A DNA stretch of 13,453 nt from Rikenellaceae bacterium (GCA_900769735.1 CAAGHY010000149.1:1-13453); one strand, 5' to 3'; shown: positions 1 to 8,165, counted from the stretch's first letter. The notes: generated from the sequence alone by a model not told the origin. Numbers and translations: made by a program.

Positions 1-926
1 AACAAAGCATACATTCTCTGTTTGATCTCTTTAGCCATAGCAGCTTTCTCCTCTGCAGTGTAGTTAACTGAAGCAGCAGCCTCTTTCTTTGCAGGAGTAG
101 GGAAAATTTTCTTTGTAGAAATGAAGATAACCAAAGAAATTGCCATAGCACATACTGAAGCGATGAATGAGTAGTGGATACCAGTGTTGAATACATCAAG
201 GTACTGGCTGCAGAATGCAGCAATGTCACCGGTAGCAGAACCACCTACAGCAACCATAAGCTCTTTCAAGTTAGCCAACTGGTCAGCAGCCATGTTAGCA
301 CCCTCGTTGATGAATTTGTGGCAAAGTGCAGGAAGATCAGCATTGTAAACAAGACCGTTAGTCTTAAGCCACCAGCTTCTTAGCATAGGAGCTACGAAAG
401 GAGCGATAAGACCACCAACGTTGATGAATACGTAGAAAATCTGGAAACCTGAGTCACGTTTGTCTTTAGCTACAGCAAGAGCCTCTGGACCCTCTTTAGC
501 AGCATCAGCCTCAAAGTTGTCATACATCTGACCAACGATAGCCTGAAGGTTACCTTTAAACAAACCGTTACCGAAAGCAATAAGGAACAATGCAACACAA
601 GTTACAGCAAGCAAGAAAGACTTGTTCTCTGGAGTTGCAAGGATAGGAATAGCCAATACGCAGTAACCCAATGCCATGATTACCAAACCTGACATAATGG
701 TGCCTTTGTAGTTTCTGGTTCTGTCTGCAATAAGACCACCAATTAGGCTCAATACGTAGATTCCTGAATAGAAAGCTGAGTAGATACCAGAACCCTGAGC
801 ATCTGTCAAACCGAATTTTGAACATAGGAACAATACTAGAACGGCGTTCATGATGTAGTAACCGAAACGCTCTCCCATGTTACTTAGGGCAGCAGCTAGC
901 AACCCTTTAGGATGTCCTTTAAACAT
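1..926 (-). CDS. POT-family proton-dependent oligopeptide transporter (MFS), C-terminus beyond the window
   Basis: The gene starts at the ATG at 926-924 and stays open to the left edge, giving about 308 residues of a family that is usually near 500. It should import di- or tripeptides across the inner membrane with protons. The N-terminus reads MFKGHPKGLLAAALSNMGERF, followed by GYY, which matches the POT ExxER-F-YY motif of helix 1. A conserved loop GLIADR follows helix 2 and FGNGLFKGN (about residues 117-125) corresponds to the family GxGLFKxN signature. RDSGFQIFYVFINVGG (about 157-172) is typical of helix 5 in Bacteroidales members. A long hydrophilic insertion with a helix pair (about residues 185-245) precedes the next membrane span, and a basic/acidic linker ends the visible part. 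Codon use is strongly biased to GGT, GCT, GTT/GTA, AAC and TTC, unlike the neighbours, suggesting high expression. The family call is firm; the substrate is inferred from the family. Confidence 0.88.
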   Translation of the reverse strand, partial: MFKGHPKGLLAAALSNMGERFGYYIMNAVLVLFLCSKFGLTDAQGSGIYSAFYSGIYVLSLIGGLIADRTRNYKGTIMSGLVIMALGYCVLAIPILATPENKSFLLAVTCVALFLIAFGNGLFKGNLQAIVGQMYDNFEADAAKEGPEALAVAKDKRDSGFQIFYVFINVGGLIAPFVAPMLRSWWLKTNGLVYNADLPALCHKFINEGANMAADQLANLKELMVAVGGSATGDIAAFCSQYLDVFNTGIHYSFIASVCAMAISLVIFISTKKIFPTPAKKEAAASVNYTAEEKAAMAKEIKQRMYAL

Positions 927-993
927 AAGTTATAGATTAGTTTTAATTAGTAATATTTGGTTATAATTATTCCAATTTTTAAAACATATTTGG

Positions 994-1001
994 CAAAGAT
1001 A
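994..1001 (-). promoter_or_regulatory. Candidate -7 element of the POT transporter promoter
   Basis: On the minus strand these bases read TATCTTTG, an exact match to the Bacteroidota -7 consensus TAnnTTTG. It would start transcription near 985-990 and leave a leader of about 60 bases before the ATG at 926. No convincing TTTG -33 element is seen at the expected distance, so this is a one-box call. The leader is very AT-rich and has no Shine-Dalgarno match, which is normal for the phylum. Confidence 0.5.
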
Positions 1002-1055
1002 TAAATAATTGTGGTTTTTCACGCATTTTTGGCACAAAACCGATACTAAATTAGT

Positions 1056-1063
1056 TATATTTG
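1056..1063 (+). promoter_or_regulatory. Candidate -7 element of the glycosyltransferase promoter, very close to the ATG
   Basis: The bases read TATATTTG, an exact match to TAnnTTTG. A TTTG at 1028-1031 could serve as the -33 element, but the 24-base gap is longer than the usual 19-21. The start codon is only 7 bases downstream, so a transcript from here would have almost no leader. A weaker copy (CATATTTG, 985-992) could give an ordinary leader of about 75 bases instead. Confidence 0.4.
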
Positions 1064-1070
1064 CAATGAT

Positions 1071-2201
1071 ATGGATAAAGTTGCAATAGTAATCCTCAAT
1101 TGGAACGGGGAAAAATTCCTCAAAAAATATCTTCCTGCACTTGTTGCAAACACCCCCTCTACCCTTACTGGTGATGGGTGCTGCAACACAGTTTCCATTG
1201 TGGTTGCAGACAACAACTCATCAGACAACTCCGTTCCATGGCTACAGGAAAACTACCCTGGCATAAGAAGAATCATCCTTGACAAAAACTACGGATTCAC
1301 CGGAGGATACAACCGTGCTCTTGCCCAGGTGGAGGCTGAATACTTTATCCTTCTGAATTCAGACATTCTTGTTCCCGACAATTGGCTCCAGCCCCTCATC
1401 TCATTTATGGATACACATCCGGAGGCCGGAATCTGCCAGCCCAAGATGCTTGCTGAGGGGAGGCACCAGCAGTTGAGCATTGAAACTACCGGGAAAGAAG
1501 ACCTTGCCGGATTGTTCAGAGCCAACCTGTCGGGAGGGAAATATGAAACCTTTGAATATGCAGGGGCTTGTGGCGGATACATTGACATACTTGGATTCCC
1601 TTTCTGCAGAGGCAGGGTACTTTCAACTGTAGAGGAGGATAAAGGGCAATACAATGATGCCGTGCAATGCTTCTGGGCAAGCGGCGCCTGTATGGTGGTA
1701 AGGGGCAGTGTGTGGAAAGAGCTTGGCGGATTGGATGAAAGTTTCTTTGCCCATATGGAGGAGATTGATTTCTGCTGGAGGGCCCAGCTGGCAGGACATC
1801 AAGTGTGGTGCGTTCCCCAGAGCCACGTGTTCCACGTTGGCGGCGGCACATTGCCGAACAACTCTCCGCGCAAACTTTTCCTCAATTACCGCAACAACCT
1901 CCTTATGCTTTACAAGAACCTCCCTTTTGAGAAGGGATGGGAGGTGTTCGGCTTGAAAAACGGCAACCGCAACCTATATATATTTATAAGGATGTGCGTG
2001 GACGGACTTACCGGTGTGGCATATCTGATGCAGCTCAAATGGAGTTTCTTCACCGCCGTAATAAAGGCGCACAAAGCATTCCGTTCAATGAAAATGGAAA
2101 CGGCAGTCACCCTTCCGGATAACCGCCGCTCCACTCCTTTCGGAATCTCCCGCAAAAGTCTCATAATTGAGAAACTTCTGGGGAGAGATATAAAATTTTA
2201 A
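1071..2201 (+). CDS. Family 2 glycosyltransferase, WbbL/rhamnosyltransferase-like
   Basis: This 376-residue cytoplasmic protein should transfer a nucleotide-activated sugar to a growing surface glycan. Visible GT-A features in order are: first strand VAIVILNWNG (4-13), ADNNSSD (46-52), NYGFTGGYN (73-81), the metal/nucleotide site LNSD (95-98), GACMVVRGSVWKELGGLDESFF (205-226) with the catalytic-region MEEIDFCWR (229-237), and HVGGGT (255-260), which matches the HxGGxS-type motif of WbbL-like enzymes. A Cys-containing stretch at about 28-41 makes the first loop longer than usual. A hydrophobic stretch near 303-332 may associate with the membrane. The start is fixed because the first beta strand begins at residue 4. 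It stands alone between a transporter and the convergent efflux operon, 22 bases from the PII-like gene, so its sugar and acceptor cannot be inferred from context. Confidence 0.9.
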   Translation: MDKVAIVILNWNGEKFLKKYLPALVANTPSTLTGDGCCNTVSIVVADNNSSDNSVPWLQENYPGIRRIILDKNYGFTGGYNRALAQVEAEYFILLNSDILVPDNWLQPLISFMDTHPEAGICQPKMLAEGRHQQLSIETTGKEDLAGLFRANLSGGKYETFEYAGACGGYIDILGFPFCRGRVLSTVEEDKGQYNDAVQCFWASGACMVVRGSVWKELGGLDESFFAHMEEIDFCWRAQLAGHQVWCVPQSHVFHVGGGTLPNNSPRKLFLNYRNNLLMLYKNLPFEKGWEVFGLKNGNRNLYIFIRMCVDGLTGVAYLMQLKWSFFTAVIKAHKAFRSMKMETAVTLPDNRRSTPFGISRKSLIIEKLLGRDIKF

Positions 2202-2207
2202 CCTATT

Positions 2208-2236
2208 AAAAAATTCCAACCAACTAGATTGTTGAA
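2208..2236 (-). terminator. Weak intrinsic terminator of the efflux operon
   Basis: Reading the minus strand, TTCAAC (2236-2231) can pair with GTTGGAA (2220-2214) with one bulged G, followed at once by six T residues (2213-2208). The stem is short (6 bp) and has a 10-base loop, and it overlaps the last codons of the PII-like gene. No comparable hairpin with a T-run is seen for the glycosyltransferase on the plus strand. Confidence 0.4.
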
Positions 2237-2517
2237 TCAACTGTCCAGCTGAAGGCCCTCAGACCCATCAGCGGGTTGTTCTCATCCAACACCTTAAGTC
2301 TCTTCATAAAGTTCTCAGCAATGTTGTCCTCCACCATTGCAATCATTGCAGAGTTAAGGGTTGGCCAGGCGTGATCACCAAGGTGAGGCTCACCAGTGCG
2401 TGAACCTCTACCTGTAACCTCTTCCCAGTTTGTATAGCCTTTTACTCCTGCCTTAAGCATAATATCAAGAATCTCATCCTTGAATGCCTGGTTATATGAT
2501 ATAAAAACTGCTTTCAT
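2224..2517 (-). CDS. PII-like signalling protein encoded with the RND pump
   Basis: The protein is 97 residues, with the strand-helix-strand-strand-helix-strand pattern of a ferredoxin-like PII subunit. MKAVFISYN is strand 1, FKDEILDIMLKAG (12-24) is helix 1, and VKGYTNWEEVTGRGS (25-39) matches the PII pattern G-[IV]-x-G-[LFY]-T-x-x-E-V-x-G-x-G before the T-loop. The T-loop region (about 38-55) is short and contains H45, D48, H49 and W51. SAMIAMVED (56-64) is strand 3 and NIAENFMKRLKVL (65-77) helix 2. The canonical B-loop TGxxGDGKI of GlnB/GlnK is absent; NPLMGLRAFSW (81-91) stands in its place, so classical ATP binding is doubtful. It lies 23 bases downstream of the RND gene on the same strand, as the last gene of the operon. 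The inferred role is trimeric ligand sensing linked to the pump. The ligand is unknown, and a metal or nucleotide is only a guess. Confidence 0.78.
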   Translation of the reverse strand: MKAVFISYNQAFKDEILDIMLKAGVKGYTNWEEVTGRGSRTGEPHLGDHAWPTLNSAMIAMVEDNIAENFMKRLKVLDENNPLMGLRAFSWTVDSTI

Positions 2518-2540
2518 ATTTTTCTTGTTGCATTTAATGA

Positions 2541-5500
2541 TTATTGCGCAATGGCTTTAAGAGCTGCCTTTCTCTTGCGTTTAAGACCGTTGCCGGCAAA
2601 TACGCAATACATTACAGGCACAATTACCAATGTAACCAATGTTGAAATTGCAAGACCCCAAGCCACACAAGTACCAAGACCTCTCCACATCTCAGAACCC
2701 TCACCTGTACCAATTGCCAACGGAACCATACCCAATACTGTAGTAAGGGTTGTCATAAGCACTGGTCTCAGACGGGATCTTCCTGAAGTTACAATAGCGT
2801 GGGCAATACCCATTCCCCTCTCACGGCAAAGGATGATGTAGTCAATAAGCACAATACCGTTCTTAACCACAATACCCAACAACATGATAAGACCAATCAT
2901 TGACATAAGGTTCAAAGGCTGGTTTGTAATGATAAGTCCCATAAATACTCCCACAAACGCAAACGGGATTGAGAACATAATTACAAACGGATATGTAAGT
3001 GACTCAAACTGAGCTGCCATTACAATGAACACAAGGATAATGATAAGCACCATAAGCATAATCAGATCCCTGAATGACTCCTGCTGGTCCTCATATGTAC
3101 CACCAAGCTGCCAGCTGATACCCATAGGAAGTGTAGTTGCGTCCATAAACTTGTAAGTCTCTGCAACAAGCTCTGACATTGCCATTCCTTCAGGAACAAC
3201 CGCTGTTACTTTAACAAGACGCTCACGGTCCTTTCTGTCAATTGCAGGAGGAGTAAGAATCTCTTTAACTTCACCAAGGTCACGCAACTTGATACCCTGT
3301 CCCATTGCATTGTAAATTGTAATGTTCTCAATATCCTCCACTGTAGTACGGAACTCAGGAGCATATCTGATAAGGATATCATACTCATTACCGTCCTCAC
3401 GGAAGTATGAAGCTGTAACACCATTGATGCGGTTTCTCAAATATGTTGAAACTGTAGCGGTATTAAGTCCGTTCAATGCAATCTTCTCACGGTCAAAGTC
3501 CACCTGGAACTCTGGGGTATACTCATCACGGCTTACAATTACCTGTTTTACGCCAGGAATATTGCGGAAAGAATTCTCAACCATAGCTGCAGCCTTGTCT
3601 GATGCTGTAAAATCGTGTCCGTACAACTCTACCTCAACAGAAGACTCGCCACCCATACCGCCTTGCTGGCCTGAGCTTACCTGGAATGATCTGATAATAG
3701 GATACTCTGCCAAATCATTACGCATCATATCACAAATCTCAAATACAGATCTCTCACGGTCCTCCATACTTCCAATATTGATATTGAAGCTCATTGCGTG
3801 TGTACCGCCACCCTGCATAAGCTCGTATGCACTGTTGCCGGAACCCGAAGCACCCTCACTTACGTTACAGGTGATAATCTCCGGATATTTTGTCATAAAC
3901 TTGTCTACAAGCTCCAAGGCAAGATCTCTGGTAATGTCCTGTCTTGTACCCATAGGAAGTTTTACAGAGATTGAAATACGTCCGCTGTCGGATGCAGGGA
4001 AATACTCACTCTTGATCATTGAACCTCCACCAACAATCACAAGGATAAAGAATGCAAATGACATTGCAATTGTTTTCTTGCGGTTCTTCACACACCATCC
4101 AAGAACTTTTGCATAAGCACCGTCCAACCAGGTTAGGAAGTTATGGAAAGGAGTAAGTACAATTCTCTGGAATCTTCCCTTGTGAGGGTTAAGTTTCAAC
4201 ATCTGTGAACATAGCATAGGGATAAGTGTAAGCGCACCAATTGTTGACACAATCATAATGATACTTACAATCCAACCCAACTGACGGAACAATACACCGG
4301 CCATACCGTTGATCATTGTAAGAGGCAAGAATACCGCCAACATTGTAAGGGTAGATGCAATAACTGAGATTGCCACCTCATTTGTTGCATAAACCGCCGC
4401 ACTCTTAGGACGGCTGCCTCGCTCAATATGTGTTGTTACGTTCTCCAATACCACAATTGCATCATCCACCACCATTCCAATTGCAATTGAAAGTGATGAC
4501 AATGAGATTGTATTCAACGAGTTACCTGTAGCAAACAAATAGATCAATGATGCCAACAATGAAATAGGAATTGTAAGCATAATGATGAATGTTGCCCTCC
4601 ATCTTCCAAGGAACAGATAAACCACAACCAACACCAAAAGGAAGGTGATTGCAATGGTCTCACCCAAAGACTTGATTGTATTTACAATGTTGTCTGAAGT
4701 ATCAACAATAACACCAATCTTTACATCTGAAGGTAGGTTTTCCTGCAATTTTGGCACAAGCTCCTTAACCTTTTTGGAAATGTTTACAGAGTTTGCACCG
4801 GACTGTTTCTGCACAATGATCATTCCACCTCTCTTACCGTTATTGAAGGTCTCTCTAGAACGCTCCTCAAGGCCGTCAACTACAGTTGCCACATCCTTAA
4901 GATAAACAGGGCTGCCGTTTCTTACGCCAAGAACAAGATTCTCCATATCCTCTGCGTTCACAAACTCTTTCTGAACACGCAAAGAATATGTATTTGATCC
5001 AACATCAATCTGGCCTGCAGGCATATTCATGTTCTCTGCACCAATGATGCTTGAAATTGTCTCAATTGGAATATTGTAAGCCTCAAGTTTGTGAGGGTCA
5101 CAATAAACTGTAAGCTTACGCTCCGGAGCTCCCGAGATTGACACTGTACCAACACCGCCAATACGGGCAATTGGGTTCACTACAATGTCATCCAGAATTT
5201 TATACAAACCAGGTGTACTCTCCTCTGCTGTTACAGAAAGCATGATGATTGGAATAGCGTCAGCACCAAACTTGAAAATCATAGGATTGTCCACGTTATC
5301 AGGAAGCATCTGTTTTACAAGCTCCAGTTTGTCACGGACATCGTTTGTTGCCTCATCAATGTCAATACCATACTCAAACTCCAATGTTACAATGGAAACG
5401 TTCTCCCTTGAACTTGAAGAAATATGTTTAAGGTCACTCACACTATTGAGTGTATTCTCCATTGGTTTGGTAACGTTGTTCTCAATATCGGAAGCATTCG

Positions 5501-5660
5501 CACCCTGGTAAGTTGTCATTACCATAATGGTGTTTGTCTCAATCTCCGGAATAAGGTCAATAGGTATATTGACAAGGGAGAAGAGACCAAAGATAGCCAC
5601 GGCCACAAAGATAAGGGCTGTGGTTATGGGTTTCTTTACCGCTGTTTGATATAAACTCAT
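2541..5660 (-). CDS. RND efflux transporter, HAE-type inner-membrane pump (AcrB/MdtC-like)
   Basis: This 1039-residue protein is full length for the family. It is the proton-driven inner-membrane pump that collects hydrophobic or amphiphilic compounds from the periplasm and inner leaflet and passes them to the TolC channel. Helix 1 (about 12-31) is followed by the porter domain, then helices 2-6 (about 333-490). Helix 4 carries GMVVDDAIVVLEN (395-407) with the proton-relay pair D399/D400. The second periplasmic half spans about 550-865, and helix 10 carries GIVVKNGIVLIDY (929-941) with the relay lysine K933. The DD and K pattern fits HAE multidrug pumps rather than the heavy-metal HME group. 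Two Gly/Ser-rich loops (about 602-620 and 662-674) lie in the second porter domain. The protein ends in a basic tail. It starts 17 bases after the adaptor gene and is followed by the PII-like gene. Confidence 0.95.
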   Translation of the reverse strand: MSLYQTAVKKPITTALIFVAVAIFGLFSLVNIPIDLIPEIETNTIMVMTTYQGANASDIENNVTKPMENTLNSVSDLKHISSSSRENVSIVTLEFEYGIDIDEATNDVRDKLELVKQMLPDNVDNPMIFKFGADAIPIIMLSVTAEESTPGLYKILDDIVVNPIARIGGVGTVSISGAPERKLTVYCDPHKLEAYNIPIETISSIIGAENMNMPAGQIDVGSNTYSLRVQKEFVNAEDMENLVLGVRNGSPVYLKDVATVVDGLEERSRETFNNGKRGGMIIVQKQSGANSVNISKKVKELVPKLQENLPSDVKIGVIVDTSDNIVNTIKSLGETIAITFLLVLVVVYLFLGRWRATFIIMLTIPISLLASLIYLFATGNSLNTISLSSLSIAIGMVVDDAIVVLENVTTHIERGSRPKSAAVYATNEVAISVIASTLTMLAVFLPLTMINGMAGVLFRQLGWIVSIIMIVSTIGALTLIPMLCSQMLKLNPHKGRFQRIVLTPFHNFLTWLDGAYAKVLGWCVKNRKKTIAMSFAFFILVIVGGGSMIKSEYFPASDSGRISISVKLPMGTRQDITRDLALELVDKFMTKYPEIITCNVSEGASGSGNSAYELMQGGGTHAMSFNINIGSMEDRERSVFEICDMMRNDLAEYPIIRSFQVSSGQQGGMGGESSVEVELYGHDFTASDKAAAMVENSFRNIPGVKQVIVSRDEYTPEFQVDFDREKIALNGLNTATVSTYLRNRINGVTASYFREDGNEYDILIRYAPEFRTTVEDIENITIYNAMGQGIKLRDLGEVKEILTPPAIDRKDRERLVKVTAVVPEGMAMSELVAETYKFMDATTLPMGISWQLGGTYEDQQESFRDLIMLMVLIIILVFIVMAAQFESLTYPFVIMFSIPFAFVGVFMGLIITNQPLNLMSMIGLIMLLGIVVKNGIVLIDYIILCRERGMGIAHAIVTSGRSRLRPVLMTTLTTVLGMVPLAIGTGEGSEMWRGLGTCVAWGLAISTLVTLVIVPVMYCVFAGNGLKRKRKAALKAIAQ

Positions 5661-5677
5661 CTTCTTATTCTTCTAAA

Positions 5678-6724
5678 TTATTTAACTTCCTCAGCCTTAC
5701 CGCCGTTAACTACTCTTGAATGTCCCTCTGTAACTACGTTGTCACCTGAAGCTACACCGCTGATAAGCTCATACTCTGTACCAAGTCTTCTGCCCAACTC
5801 AACTTTCTTGAACTCAATTGTACCGTTGTTATAAACGTATACATATCTGTCACCTGAACCTGACTGTTTAACAACTGCCTGATCAGGAACTACCACGTGG
5901 TTAGCTGTACCATAAGAGAATGTCACTCTTGCAAACATACCAGGACGCACTCTCTGGTTTGCATTTGCAATTGTAATCTCTACAGGGAATGTTCTGGTAG
6001 CAGCATTGATTGTAGGGTAAACCAAAGATACTTTACCTTTGAAGTTCTCATCACCGTAAACGTCAAGTTTCACATCAACCTCCATACCCTTCTTGATCTG
6101 GGTAAACAGTTTCTCAGAAACGTTCACTTTAAGTTTCACAGGGGTAATCTGCTCAACAACATATACAGGAGCTGCCATTGCATACATATCACCTGCATCA
6201 TAGTTTCTTGCAGTAACGATACCGTTTACAGGGCTTCTTAGCACGGTGTTCTCCAAAAGGTTTGCATAGTTGCTTTTTGAAACGCTTGCAGCCATTTTCA
6301 TTGCATCCCAATTGCTTTTTGAAATGCCGCCTACCTGATAAAGACCGTCAATTCTGGCAAACTCAATTGAGTCATTCACCATTTTAAGTCTTGCCTGCTC
6401 AAGGTTTGTAGCATCCAGTCTTGCAAGGATCTGGCCTTTCTTAACATTATCACCAACCTCTACAAGAACCTGTTTGATTCTAAGGCTCATCATAGGAGAA
6501 ATATTGTTCTTAACCTCTGCCTCAACTGTAGCGGTAAAAGTCTCAATCTGCTCAACCTCCCTCTCAAAAACCTGCTGTGTCCTTACCTGTGGTACAACCA
6601 CTGCCTCTACAGCTGCAGCAGCCTCACCCTCACCTGATTTGCAGGAGAAAATTACTCCCGACAACAATAGCACTGATAGTGTTCTAAGTAAACTTTTCAT
6701 ATCTATAATCTTATTATTTTTCAT
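5678..6724 (-). CDS. RND periplasmic adaptor (membrane fusion protein), lipoprotein
   Basis: This 348-residue adaptor should bridge the RND pump and the outer-membrane channel. The signal peptide ends in SGVIFSC, a lipobox with acylated C28, so it is anchored as a lipoprotein. The two halves of the lipoyl domain are at about 72-104 (VGDNVKKGQ) and 159-190 (LRSPVNGIVTARNYDAGD), separated by a short alpha-hairpin (about 105-158). Beta-barrel and membrane-proximal domains follow, with the family-typical RVRPGMFARV near 266-275. The ATG at 6724 overlaps the tolC stop by one base (TAATG), suggesting translational coupling. The internal ATG at 6700 (MKSLLRTLSVLLLSG) gives a more standard signal peptide and may be the real start. 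The poly-Ala/Glu stretch after C28 is a flexible linker. Confidence 0.93.
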   Translation of the reverse strand: MKNNKIIDMKSLLRTLSVLLLSGVIFSCKSGEGEAAAAVEAVVVPQVRTQQVFEREVEQIETFTATVEAEVKNNISPMMSLRIKQVLVEVGDNVKKGQILARLDATNLEQARLKMVNDSIEFARIDGLYQVGGISKSNWDAMKMAASVSKSNYANLLENTVLRSPVNGIVTARNYDAGDMYAMAAPVYVVEQITPVKLKVNVSEKLFTQIKKGMEVDVKLDVYGDENFKGKVSLVYPTINAATRTFPVEITIANANQRVRPGMFARVTFSYGTANHVVVPDQAVVKQSGSGDRYVYVYNNGTIEFKKVELGRRLGTEYELISGVASGDNVVTEGHSRVVNGGKAEEVK

Positions 6725-8061
6725 TACTGGTTAATCTGGTTCACACCCAAAATCTTGTCCAAAGATGATTTAAGGATCATGTAAGTATATACAGACTGGT
6801 TGATGTTGAGTCTTGCCTGCAACAAACCAAGCTGGGCCTCCTGAAGCTCCAACAAGGTACCGCTACCAACATCATATCTTTTCTTTGCAATATCATAACC
6901 TGCCTGGGCACCCTCAATGGTCTTCTGTGCAGCCTCATACTGTTTAAGGCTTGTCTCCAAAGAGTTGATTACCTGCATTACACTAACCTCAAGCTGTCTG
7001 ATTGCATCCTCTTTCTGAAGTGCAAGCTGCTCCTGCTGGATTCTTGTCTGTCTCAACTGGTTCTGTTTCTGTCCGCCGGCAAAAATTGGAATTGAAAGGG
7101 CCAAGGCACCTGTAGAGTAAGGATTCCATGAATACTCGCTGAACTTGAAGTTCTCAGACATTGCAACCCAGTTGTATGAAAGCTGTGCAGAAAGTGTAGG
7201 GTAATATTTTGCAAGCTGCATCTCGTAGTTCTTCTGAAGCATCTGCTCCTGAATGTTCAGTTGTTTTACTGTTGAGTTGTTCTCTACAGAAACGTTCTCA
7301 TACGCTGCAACACCAGCAACTGTACCCTCATAGTCTGAAAGCGAACCGGTACACTCAATATTCTGGTCCAAATCTATACCAAGCACTGCCTTAAGTTTCC
7401 AGTTAGCCAAAATGATACCGTTCTGGGCATCATAAACATTAGGCTCTGCATTCTGCATTGAAACCTCAGCACTCAAGAACTCAAACTTTGAAGCAAGGCC
7501 TGCATCATATTTTGCCTTAACGTCATTATAGTTGTCTTTTGCGTTGTCATAGTTCTCCTTGTAAACGCTGTAAAGCTCTTTAGCAAGCAATACACCGTAG
7601 AAAGACTGCTGTACCTGGTCTATAAGGTCCTGTCTTGAACCTTTAGCTTTCTCTACAGCAAGCTCCACATCCATACCTGTAATCTGAATGGCTTTCCACA
7701 ACTGCACATTTACCAAAGGCATTGCTGCGGTAAAACCTGTTGACCAGGTATTGCTTACACCAACTTCAATATCCAATTCCTGACCACCCATATTCATGTG
7801 CATCCTCTGTTTCTTGATGGCACGCTGATATGCTCCACTGAAATCTACCTGAGGAAACAAAGAAGCATATGTACCCTTCCTTGCATACTCAGTTCTTTTA
7901 ATCTCCTTGTCTGCCACCTTAACAGAAATATTCTCGCTCATAGCCACTTTTAGGGCATCATCCAAAGAGAGGTACAAAGTGTCTTGCGCCATTACGGAAG
8001 AAGACACAAATAAGGTTGCAACCACTGCAACCAGGAACTTTGCAAATTTAGTTCTTCTCAT
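6724..8061 (-). CDS. TolC-family outer-membrane efflux channel
   Basis: This 445-residue protein forms the outer-membrane barrel and long periplasmic helical tunnel of the tripartite pump, probably as a trimer. A signal peptide of about 25 residues ends at SSSVMAQ. Two internally similar halves each contain long amphipathic helices and a pair of barrel strands: LSLDDALKVAMSENISVKVADKEI (start of half 1), GFTAAMPLVN (strand region, about 109-118), YDAGLASKFEFLSAEVSMQNAE (first-half helix turn), GALALSIPIFAGGQKQNQLRQ (second-half strand, about 326-346) and YDVGSGTLLELQEAQLGLLQAR (second-half helix, about 398-419). These repeats are characteristic of the OEP family. It is the first gene of the operon and the adaptor overlaps its stop codon. 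Its upstream region holds a perfect dyad and the divergent AraC gene. Confidence 0.94.
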   Translation of the reverse strand: MRRTKFAKFLVAVVATLFVSSSVMAQDTLYLSLDDALKVAMSENISVKVADKEIKRTEYARKGTYASLFPQVDFSGAYQRAIKKQRMHMNMGGQELDIEVGVSNTWSTGFTAAMPLVNVQLWKAIQITGMDVELAVEKAKGSRQDLIDQVQQSFYGVLLAKELYSVYKENYDNAKDNYNDVKAKYDAGLASKFEFLSAEVSMQNAEPNVYDAQNGIILANWKLKAVLGIDLDQNIECTGSLSDYEGTVAGVAAYENVSVENNSTVKQLNIQEQMLQKNYEMQLAKYYPTLSAQLSYNWVAMSENFKFSEYSWNPYSTGALALSIPIFAGGQKQNQLRQTRIQQEQLALQKEDAIRQLEVSVMQVINSLETSLKQYEAAQKTIEGAQAGYDIAKKRYDVGSGTLLELQEAQLGLLQARLNINQSVYTYMILKSSLDKILGVNQINQ

Positions 8062-8104
8062 CTTTTATGTTTAATTGTTGTATATTTTCAGAAAACTGTC
8101 CGTT

Positions 8105-8124
8105 GTTTACAAAACCTTGTAAAC
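8105..8124. promoter_or_regulatory. Perfect 8+4+8 dyad upstream of tolC, candidate operator
   Basis: GTTTACAA at 8105-8112 is the exact reverse complement of TTGTAAAC at 8117-8124, with a 4-base spacer (AACC). The dyad lies 44 bases before the tolC start codon. No T-run follows on the minus strand, so it does not look like a terminator. It suits binding by a dimeric regulator, or it could form a leader hairpin in the tolC mRNA. AraC proteins usually use direct repeats, so the binder may be encoded elsewhere. Confidence 0.5.
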
Positions 8125-8165
8125 CGCATGCAAATATCTTGCAATAAATGTCAAAAAAATTGGTG

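Noticed and set aside
1971..1990. TATATATA-rich stretch inside the glycosyltransferase as a promoter
   Set aside because: It lies in coding sequence (Asn-Leu-Tyr-Ile-Phe-Ile-Arg), no gene begins downstream on the plus strand, and no TAnnTTTG box is present.
3322..4116. 264-residue open frame antisense to the RND gene on the plus strand
   Set aside because: It is a shadow of the RND gene: it lies fully inside a strong conserved coding sequence, has no recognisable domain and no promoter of its own. Long antisense frames here follow from the codon bias of the real gene.
2541..5660. Heavy-metal (CusA-like, HME) assignment for the RND pump
   Set aside because: Helix 4 has the VVDDAIV pattern and helix 10 has VVKNGIV, as in HAE multidrug pumps. 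The HME-type pattern in helix 4 is not seen, so the PII-like neighbour does not make this a metal pump.
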